Shown in pieces: positions 1 to 7,376 of a stretch of 11,579 bases of DNA. How positions within the stretch are numbered: position 1 is the stretch's first letter; each line of letters begins with the position of its first letter. The translations under genes were made by a program, and so were the position numbers. Source of the stretch: JBFGWM01 sp041588495 (GTDB lineage Bacteria > Pseudomonadota > Gammaproteobacteria > Pseudomonadales > JBFGWM01); NCBI GenBank assembly GCA_041588495.1, contig JBFGWM010000069.1, positions 1 to 11,579 on the forward strand, written 5' to 3'. The notes under the pieces are model-generated. The model did no database searches. It saw only the letters and a list, made by a program, of their open reading frames with translations, and was not told where the DNA came from.

Positions 1-963
<963 letters not shown>

Positions 964-985
964 GTCGGTCCCTCCGCGGCGCTTC

Positions 986-1603
986 TCAGCGCACGCCCAG
1001 TTGCAGTGCCGCGCGGATCAGTTCCTCGCTGCTTTCCACGTCCTTTCCCACGTCCTCTCCCACCGAGTCGATCGCGCGCACGGCATCCTGCTCGCGGTAA
1101 CCCAATGCGACCAGCGCATTGACGGCGTCGTCGCGGGGCCCGCCTGAACGTGCCGGGCCCGCGGGTGCCGACCCTGCCCCGGTCGCCACGCCGAGGCCTG
1201 CCGCCTCGATGCGGTCGCGCATGTCGAGCACCAGGCGCTGGGCGGTCTTCTTGCCAACACCCGGCAGCTTCACCAGCCGCGAGGTGTCGTCCTCGGCAAC
1301 CGCACGGATGAACCCGTCGACATCCATGCCGGAAAGAATCGCCAGCGCCAGGCGCGGGCCGACCCCGTTGACCCGGATCAGGTTGCGGAACAGTTCGCGC
1401 TCGCGCTGCTCGCGGAACCCGAACAAATGCTGCGCGTCCTCGCGAACCTGCAGGTGGGTCCACAGGGAGACATGGTCGCCGGTGGCCGGAAGGCAGCAGA
1501 ACGTGGCGAGAGAGGTTTCCACCTCGTAGCCGACCCCGTTCACGTCCAGCAGCAGCCAGGGTGCATTCTTTTCCTGCACCACGCCGGTGAGCCTGCCGAT
1601 CAT
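986..1603 (-). CDS. ruvA: Holliday junction DNA helicase subunit RuvA
   Basis: RuvA binds four-way DNA junctions as a tetramer and loads RuvB. The protein has 205 aa, close to E. coli's 203. It begins MIGRLTGVV, the family's usual start, so I chose the ATG at 1603 over an upstream in-frame start at 1660 inside ruvC. The OB-fold domain covers about residues 1-62 and includes the acidic pin residues Glu55 and Asp56 that help separate strands. Two helix-hairpin-helix motifs follow: VNGVGPRLAL (78-87) and LPGVGKKTAQRL (113-124). A Gly/Ala/Pro-rich linker (about 137-156) leads to the C-terminal domain (157-205), which contacts RuvB. The ATG overlaps the ruvC stop in an ATGA, which suggests translational coupling. 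GGGAG sits 6 bases upstream. Confidence 0.97.
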   Translation of the reverse strand: MIGRLTGVVQEKNAPWLLLDVNGVGYEVETSLATFCCLPATGDHVSLWTHLQVREDAQHLFGFREQRERELFRNLIRVNGVGPRLALAILSGMDVDGFIRAVAEDDTSRLVKLPGVGKKTAQRLVLDMRDRIEAAGLGVATGAGSAPAGPARSGGPRDDAVNALVALGYREQDAVRAIDSVGEDVGKDVESSEELIRAALQLGVR

Positions 1604-2103
1604 GCGCCGCTCCCGGCCACGCCGGAGGCGGGCAGGCTGCGCTGGTGGTGGGCGTGGCACAGGGCGATGGCGAGCGCGTCCGCGGCATCCGGCCCCGGCA
1701 CCCCGCGCAGGCGCAGTATCTTGCAGATCATGTGCTGGACCTGTGACTTGTCGGCGCCGCCGCGACCGACCACCGATTGCTTCACGGCGCGCGCAGCATA
1801 CTCGTGGACGGGAAGACTGAAGCTGGCGGCGGCGGCGATCGACGCCCCACGCGCCTGGCCGAGCTTGAGCGCGGAATCGGCATTGCGCGCCATGAACGCC
1901 TTTTCCACGGCGACCACGTCGGGACGGTGTTTTTCGATGACGGTTCCCAGGGCAGAGAAAATCTGGGCAAGGCGGTCAGGAAAGCTGTCCCCCCGCGTGC
2001 GGATACTGCCGCTCGCGACGTAGCGCTCTCCCTGTCTCCCCGATTCGATCACGCCATAGCCGGTGATCCGCGAGCCGGGGTCGATTCCCAGTATCAGGCC
2101 CAT
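1600..2103 (-). CDS. ruvC: Holliday junction resolvase RuvC (crossover junction endodeoxyribonuclease)
   Basis: RuvC is the dimeric, metal-dependent endonuclease that cuts Holliday junctions symmetrically after RuvAB branch migration. The protein has 167 aa, against about 173 in E. coli. The RNase H-like fold is marked by LILGIDPGSRITGYG at the N-terminus. The four catalytic acids are all present: Asp8, Glu67 (VAVEKAF), Asp139 and Asp142 (GPDAADALAIA), each one residue later than in E. coli. I start at the ATG at 2103, just before GLILGIDPG. An earlier in-frame start at 2133 would add ten unconserved residues. GGGAG lies 7 bases before the chosen ATG. Its stop overlaps the ruvA start by 4 bases. 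A 155-base gap, holding a possible hairpin terminator, separates it from yebC. Confidence 0.97.
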   Translation of the reverse strand: MGLILGIDPGSRITGYGVIESGRQGERYVASGSIRTRGDSFPDRLAQIFSALGTVIEKHRPDVVAVEKAFMARNADSALKLGQARGASIAAAASFSLPVHEYAARAVKQSVVGRGGADKSQVQHMICKILRLRGVPGPDAADALAIALCHAHHQRSLPASGVAGSGA

Positions 2104-2140
2104 TGCCTGTCTCCCTGCGGGGCCTGCGACCATGGTAGCG

Positions 2141-2160
2141 AAAAGGCGTCCCGGGACGCC
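2141..2160 (-). terminator. possible weak intrinsic terminator between yebC and ruvC
   Basis: Bases 2145-2160 form a perfect 16-base palindrome (GGCGTCCCGGGACGCC), which can fold as a 6-bp stem with a CCGG loop. Read on the minus strand, it is followed at once by TTTT (2144-2141). It lies about 100 bases after the yebC stop and about 40 before the ruvC ATG. The T-run is short, so it may only reduce read-through into ruvCAB or be chance. Confidence 0.35.
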
Positions 2161-2258
2161 AGCACCAATTTGGGCACGCCGGCACCGGGGTGGTGGCAGC
2201 GCCGGGCGGGGGAATGCGGCGCGGGGCCGGCAGCGCGACGCGATACCCGGCAGGGGGT

Positions 2259-3014
2259 CTAGCCGGCGGCCTCGAGTTCGGCGAGCACCTCGCCGGGGAT
2301 ATCGGCGTTGCTGTACACGTTCTGGACGTCGTCGAGGTCCTCAAGGGCGTCGGTGAGCCGCAGGATGGTCGCCGCGCCGTCGGCGTCGAGCTCGACGCTG
2401 GTCGAGGGCTGCATGGTCACCTCGGAACCCTCCGGCTCCAGCCCGGCCGCGACCAGGGCCTCGCGCACGGCGGTAAACGTATCCGGCGTGGTGACCACCT
2501 CGATGGAGCCGTCGTCGTTGACCTGCACGTCTTCGGCCCCCGATTCGATGGCAACCTCCATGACCGCGTCCTCGTCCACGCCCGGCGCGAACACGACCTG
2601 ACCCTGTTTGCTGAACAGGTAGGCCACGGAGCCCTCGGTGCCCAGGTTGCCGCCGTGCTTGCTGAAAGCATGGCGCACCTCCGCCGCGGTCCGGTTGCGG
2701 TTGTCGGTCATGGCTTCCACCAGGATCGCCACACCGCCCGGGCCGTAGCCCTCGTACACCAGTTCCTCGAGGTTCTCGCTTTCCTGGGTCCCGGCACCGC
2801 GCGCCACCGCGCGATCGATGGTATCGCGGGTCATGTTCGAGCCGAGCGCCTTGTCGATGGCGAGGCGCAGGCGCGGATTGTCCTCGGGCAGCGGACCACC
2901 CTGGCGGGCGGCAATGGTGATCTCGCGGATCAGCTTGGTGAATACCTTTCCGCGCTTGGCATCCTGTGCCGCCTTGCGGAAGCGGATATTGGCCCATTTG
3001 CTGTGTCCGGCCAT
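2259..3014 (-). CDS. yebC: YebC/PmpR/TACO1 family protein
   Basis: This is a full-length member (251 aa) of the YebC/PmpR/TACO1 family. These proteins were long annotated as transcriptional regulators (for example PmpR in Pseudomonas) and have more recently been linked to translation of stalling-prone sequences; mitochondrial TACO1 is a relative. The N-terminus MAGHSKWANIRFRKAAQDAK is the family signature, although RFR replaces the more common KHR. FTKLIREI (25-32), NMTRDTIDRA and the YEGYGPGG motif are also present. An acidic C-terminal domain ends the protein. The start at 3014 is fixed by the signature and a GGAGG 5 bases upstream. It lies 28 bases after aspS and is very likely co-transcribed with it. 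Which of the proposed molecular roles applies here cannot be told from sequence. Confidence 0.95.
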   Translation of the reverse strand: MAGHSKWANIRFRKAAQDAKRGKVFTKLIREITIAARQGGPLPEDNPRLRLAIDKALGSNMTRDTIDRAVARGAGTQESENLEELVYEGYGPGGVAILVEAMTDNRNRTAAEVRHAFSKHGGNLGTEGSVAYLFSKQGQVVFAPGVDEDAVMEVAIESGAEDVQVNDDGSIEVVTTPDTFTAVREALVAAGLEPEGSEVTMQPSTSVELDADGAATILRLTDALEDLDDVQNVYSNADIPGEVLAELEAAG

Positions 3015-3042
3015 GTGACCCTCCGTCGGTTGCGGTTGAAGC

Positions 3043-4833
<1,791 letters not shown>

Positions 4834-4867
4834 GCCGTAAAACCCCCGTTCCGGATTACCTCCCGGC

Positions 4868-4892
4868 GCCTGGCGCGATCGACGCGCCAGGC
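4868..4892 (-). other. stem-loop in the aspS leader region
   Basis: A perfect 10-bp inverted repeat (GCCTGGCGCG at 4868-4877 and CGCGCCAGGC at 4883-4892) has a 5-base loop and lies about 35 bases before the aspS ATG. No T-run follows on the minus strand, so it is not a standard terminator. If transcripts begin upstream of it, it would be a stable hairpin in the 5' UTR. Its role is unknown. Confidence 0.5.
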
Positions 4893-4900
4893 CCGGGCAT

Positions 4901-4929
4901 AAAAAAAACCCGGGGCCTTCCGGCCCCGG
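4901..4929 (-). terminator. strong intrinsic terminator after the FmdB-family gene
   Basis: Read on the minus strand, CCGGGGCC (4929-4922), loop GGAA and GGCCCCGG (4917-4910) form an 8-bp GC stem, followed by one G and then eight Ts (4908-4901). It begins 47 bases after the stop of the zinc-ribbon gene. It should end that transcript before aspS, so aspS probably needs its own promoter in 4834-4900 or some read-through. I could not identify a convincing aspS -35/-10 pair there. Confidence 0.9.
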
Positions 4930-4976
4930 ATCGCTACCTGTGTTTCGATGCAGCCCGCTTCAACCCGCGGTACGGC

Positions 4977-5309
4977 TCACGCCGCGCAGGACTTGCCGCC
5001 GCCCTTGGTGTCCTTCTTCGCCGTCGCCGCCGGCTTGTCGCCGCCATCCTTGCCCTTGTCCGGCTTGGCGCCCTTCCCGGACTCGGCCTTCGAACCACCA
5101 TCATCGGAAACCACGTTCTTGCGGCTCCCGGTCTTGAAGTCAGTCTCGTACCAGCCGCCGCCCTTGAGGCGGAAGGCCGGCGCGGAAATCAGGCGCCTGA
5201 GACTCGACGCACTGCATTCAGGACAGTCCCTGAGCGGCGCATCCGCCATTTTCTGCAAGGCCTCCAGCACATGGCCGCAGTCTTCACACTGGTATTCGTA
5301 GATGGGCAT
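4977..5309 (-). CDS. FmdB family zinc-ribbon protein with Lys/Gly-rich tail
   Basis: This small protein (110 aa) of the FmdB regulatory-protein family begins MPIYEYQC, the family's hallmark. The zinc-ribbon cysteines are Cys8 and Cys11 (CEDC) and Cys29 and Cys32 (CPEC). The conserved FRLKGGGWYETDF motif follows at 47-59. The remaining ~50 residues are low-complexity, rich in Lys, Gly, Asp and Ala, and end in KSCAA with a lone cysteine. I start at the ATG at 5309 (GAGG 9 bases upstream) rather than a GTG two codons earlier. The molecular role of the family is not established. It is often found next to aspS in gammaproteobacteria, which is the case here. A terminator follows it and a TATAAT box precedes it, so it looks monocistronic. 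Confidence 0.9.
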   Translation of the reverse strand: MPIYEYQCEDCGHVLEALQKMADAPLRDCPECSASSLRRLISAPAFRLKGGGWYETDFKTGSRKNVVSDDGGSKAESGKGAKPDKGKDGGDKPAATAKKDTKGGGKSCAA

Positions 5310-5353
5310 CTGCACTCACCTCGGGGTTGGGGCCGACCGGCTACCGGCCGCGA

Positions 5354-5359
5354 ATTATA
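5354..5359 (-). promoter_or_regulatory. -10 box for the FmdB-family gene
   Basis: A perfect TATAAT on the minus strand would start transcription about 38 bases before the ATG at 5309. No good -35 hexamer lies at 16-18 bp. Instead, the palindrome CCGTGCACGG (5373-5382) covers that position and might be an operator. Support comes from base composition and position only. Confidence 0.5.
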
Positions 5360-5529
5360 CAACAAATCCTGCCCGTGCACGGCAAACCGGACACGATTTC
5401 GCCAGCCTCTCATCGGGCTAAATGTGGGCCGGAAAGCCGGGTTTCAAGGCCCCGGAAGGGCCTTTTAGGCGGGTTCAGCGCCTGCGCATAAACCGGCAAA
5501 AAAACGCGATGCGCCGTGACGCAAAGCGG

Positions 5530-5596
5530 AAAACCACGTCAAAAACAGGGTTTTTTTGCCTTTGAATGGCAAAAAACCCTATTTTTACAGGGTTTT
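5530..5596. promoter_or_regulatory. phased A/T tracts, predicted curved DNA upstream of the HU-fusion promoter
   Basis: Homopolymer tracts A4 (5530-5533), A5 (5541-5545), T7 (5551-5557), T3 (5561-5563), A6 (5571-5576), T5 (5582-5586) and T4 (5593-5596) have centres at about 5531.5, 5543, 5554, 5562, 5573.5, 5584 and 5594.5. Most steps are near 10.5 bp, one helical turn, or two turns when the weak T3 is skipped. Such phasing is known to give intrinsic curvature. The run ends about 15 bp before the proposed -35. Confidence 0.55.
5547..5580. repeat. A/T-rich inverted repeat
   Basis: AGGG-T7-GCC (5547-5560) and GGC-A6-CCCT (5568-5580) form a 13-bp stem with one bulged T and a 7-base loop. T5 follows on the plus strand and, read on the minus strand, GTTTTTG follows the other side. 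It could act as a terminator in either direction. However, no gene is known to read into it, because both flanking genes point away. Confidence 0.6.
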
Positions 5597-5610
5597 CAGG
5601 CCCAATTTGC

Positions 5611-5639
5611 TTGCAGCCGTATATGTATTGATCTATATC
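5611..5639 (+). promoter_or_regulatory. sigma-70-like promoter for the HU-fusion gene
   Basis: TTGCAG (5611-5616) is separated by 17 bp from TATATC (5634-5639), each matching 4 of 6 consensus bases. Transcription would start near 5646, giving a 5' UTR of about 70 bases before the ATG at 5717. The upstream A/T tracts could act as an UP element or as curved DNA. Confidence 0.5.
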
Positions 5640-5716
5640 TTAGGTCGTTCAGTGAGCAAGGATGTCAGGCTGCACACTGTTCGAAACGGTAAAAACCCAA
5701 CAATAAGGACGTTCAA

Positions 5717-6295
5717 ATGGCCGCCAAAAAGCCCGCTACGAGGAAGACCACCGCACGCAAGACCACGACCCGCAAAACCACCGCCAGCAAACCGGCCGCA
5801 CGGAAAGCGCCGGCCAAGAAGAAAGCCCCGGCGAAGCGCGCCGCGGCAACCAAGCGCACCACCGCACGCAAAACCACCACGGCACGCAAGCCCGCCGCCC
5901 GCAAGCCCGCGGCTCGTAAGCCTGCCGCCCGCAAGACCACGGCAGCAAGCAAGCCGGCAGCAACTCCGGCACGCAAGACCACTGCCGTGTCCGAAAAGAT
6001 GACCAAGACCCAGATGATGACCGAGATCGCGACAGTCACCGGGCTGACCCGCGCCCAGGTCAGCGGCGTCATCGACGAGCTGGGAATGATCATCGAGCGT
6101 CACATCAAGAAGCGTGCAGTCGGCGAGTTCACCCTCCCCGGCCTGCTCAAGATCAACACGGTCAAGAAACCCGCAACCCGTGCGCGCAAGGGGATCAACC
6201 CCTTCACCGGGGAAGAGACGGTCTTCAAGGCGAAACCGGCCCGCACCATGGTCAAGGTTCGCCCGCTGAAGAAACTGAAGGAAATGGCGGAGTAG
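5717..6295 (+). CDS. Histone H1-like tail fused to HU/IHF-family DNA-binding domain
   Basis: This nucleoid-associated protein (192 aa) has two parts. Residues 1-92 form a Lys/Arg/Ala/Thr/Pro tail with 31 basic residues in the first 90 and no acidic residue before Glu93. The tail has a five-residue rhythm, with RK pairs at 9, 14, 19 and 29 and four ARKPA-like units at 56-73. Residues about 94-192 form an HU-type domain: MTKTQMMTEIA, GEFTLPGLLKI, and the DNA-intercalating arm with NPFTGEE, where Asn161-Pro162 matches HU's conserved Asn-Pro. The end, PLKKLKEMA, is typical of a divergent HU subgroup. Expected role: compacting and bending chromosomal DNA, the tail binding non-specifically. Canonical HU is only about 90 aa. 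The tail is N-terminal, the reverse of mycobacterial Hlp. AAGGA lies 8 bases before the ATG. Domain identity is secure; the in vivo role is inferred. Confidence 0.92.
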   Translation: MAAKKPATRKTTARKTTTRKTTASKPAARKAPAKKKAPAKRAAATKRTTARKTTTARKPAARKPAARKPAARKTTAASKPAATPARKTTAVSEKMTKTQMMTEIATVTGLTRAQVSGVIDELGMIIERHIKKRAVGEFTLPGLLKINTVKKPATRARKGINPFTGEETVFKAKPARTMVKVRPLKKLKEMAE

Positions 6296-6323
6296 TCCAA
6301 CTCCCGCTCAAGACGGAAGCACC

Positions 6324-6351
6324 CCGGACACCCGCCCCGGCGGGTGTCCGG
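6324..6351 (+). terminator. GC-rich hairpin after the HU-fusion gene
   Basis: CCGGACACCCGC (6324-6335) and GCGGGTGTCCGG (6340-6351) form a perfect 12-bp stem with a 4-base loop, 28 bases after the stop codon. No T-run follows on either strand, so it is not a canonical intrinsic terminator. It may still mark or protect the mRNA 3' end. The rest of the 200-base convergent gap (6296-6495) shows nothing else clear. Confidence 0.45.
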
Positions 6352-6495
6352 CCCCTCCCCCCGCAGCGTCACACCGCAGGATCCTGAAGAGCCCAGGCCA
6401 CCTCCGCCCGCAACCCCCGCATGAACCCGGCTCGCGGCCGGTCACCCCAGGCAAGGTATCGCGTTCCGAAGTTTGGAGAGTCGCTTCAGCGAAAC

Positions 6496-7362
6496 TCAGG
6501 CAACGCGTTCGCGAACCCAGTCGCCGATGCGCGCGACGATCGGTTCGGCGTGATGGACCCAGTTGAAGTGTGCGGCCCGGCGGGCGCCGATCTCCCCGGC
6601 CGTGCAGTGCCAGTGATGGATATCCGCCGCGGGCATCTTGCGCAACAGGTTGTTGACTGCATCGACCGGAGCGAACGTGTCGTCGGCGAACGAAATGGCG
6701 AACACCGGCAGCCGCACTCCGGCCAGCGCGGTTTCGAAATCATGGGGGCTGCGGTCGACCCGGTAAACCCCGGTACGCGCATTGCGGGCCCAGTCACGCA
6801 TGACCCCGGCGGACTCGCGTCCGGCAAAACCGAGGCGGTCGCCCGGGAAGAAACCGAGCACGGTGGAGATCAGGGCCGACCCCTGGGTCCCGGCAATGAC
6901 GCCCAAACGCGCCAGCCCGTCCCAGCCGCCGTGATAGACGGTACAGGACGCGGCCAACACCAGCCCGGTCACCCGTTGCGGATCGATCCCCGCATAGAGC
7001 GCATTCAGCTGCCCGCCGAGGCTGTGCCCGAGCAGAACCAGGGGAGAACCGGGGAAGGCTTCCTCCACCGCATCAAGGATTGCCGGCCAGTCCCAGCTGA
7101 GCATCTCGTGGTAACCGTACGAACTGCCGCGACCCGCCCGCACCGAGTGCAGACCGTGGCCGCGCAGATCGGCGGTCACCGCGTGGAACCCGTTACCGAC
7201 CAGTGCGTTTGCGAGGGGACGGTAGAATTCCGCCTCCACCCCCATGGCGGGCATGCACACGACGACCGGGGCCGTTTTTTCCGCGCAGGGAAAAGCAGTA
7301 ACAGCCAGGGCTGCGCCGTCGCCGGCGAACACGTTGATCTGGCTGCTTTTCCCGATTTCCAT
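6496..7362 (-). CDS. alpha/beta fold hydrolase
   Basis: This is a 288-aa serine hydrolase of the alpha/beta fold. The nucleophile elbow is GHSLGG (112-117, Ser114). An oxyanion-side motif ADLRGHG lies at 64-70, and the acid is probably Asp228 (FADDTFAP). The catalytic His is either His265 or His271 in HFNWVHHAEP. No signal peptide is seen, so it is probably cytoplasmic. I start at the ATG at 7362. The frame is open further upstream, but that would run through the acyl-CoA dehydrogenase gene, and the region has no conserved-looking sequence. The Shine-Dalgarno is weak (GGGAA). It follows the acyl-CoA dehydrogenase by 14 bases, so the two are almost certainly one operon. The substrate is unknown; an esterase or thioesterase acting on acyl compounds would fit the context. 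Confidence 0.88.
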   Translation of the reverse strand: MEIGKSSQINVFAGDGAALAVTAFPCAEKTAPVVVCMPAMGVEAEFYRPLANALVGNGFHAVTADLRGHGLHSVRAGRGSSYGYHEMLSWDWPAILDAVEEAFPGSPLVLLGHSLGGQLNALYAGIDPQRVTGLVLAASCTVYHGGWDGLARLGVIAGTQGSALISTVLGFFPGDRLGFAGRESAGVMRDWARNARTGVYRVDRSPHDFETALAGVRLPVFAISFADDTFAPVDAVNNLLRKMPAADIHHWHCTAGEIGARRAAHFNWVHHAEPIVARIGDWVRERVA

Positions 7363-7376
7363 GAACAATTCCCAAC

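Larger units (their letters stand above)
5310..5716. other. 407-base AT-rich divergent intergenic region
   Basis: This gap between the divergent zinc-ribbon and HU-fusion genes is clearly richer in A and T than the rest of the window. From left to right it holds the FmdB-side TATAAT box, a palindrome at 5373-5382, a stem-loop at 5446-5464 (AAGGCCC/GGGCCTT, then TT on the plus strand), A/T tracts between 5498 and 5596, an A/T-rich hairpin at 5547-5580, a promoter at 5611-5639, and a ribosome-binding site (AAGGA) 8 bases before the ATG at 5717. I see no convincing small gene or structured RNA in it. Confidence 0.6.

Noticed and set aside
4892..4914. Two CCCGGG copies flanking the T8 tract as a possible antiterminator
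   Set aside because: The second copy would be transcribed only after the terminator has acted, so it cannot serve as a classical attenuator. The motif is also common in GC-rich DNA.
5446..5466. Stem-loop AAGGCCC/GGGCCTT followed by TT as a plus-strand terminator
   Set aside because: No plus-strand gene or promoter lies upstream for it to terminate, and the T-run is short. It is kept only as part of the intergenic description.
5877..5940. Tandem repeat in the HU-fusion coding sequence as a possible CRISPR or mobile repeat
   Set aside because: The repeated units are in-frame codons for ARKPA-type peptides with no spacers, so they are explained by the protein tail.
5633..6103. Ala/Gly/Leu-rich minus-strand frames opposite the HU-fusion tail
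   Set aside because: They are an artefact of reading the Lys/Arg/Ala repeat backwards. The plus strand has a promoter, a ribosome-binding site and a real HU domain.
6475..6497. Inverted repeat just after the alpha/beta hydrolase stop as a terminator
   Set aside because: The stem is short (AGCGA/TCGCT core with bulges) and has no T-run on the minus strand.
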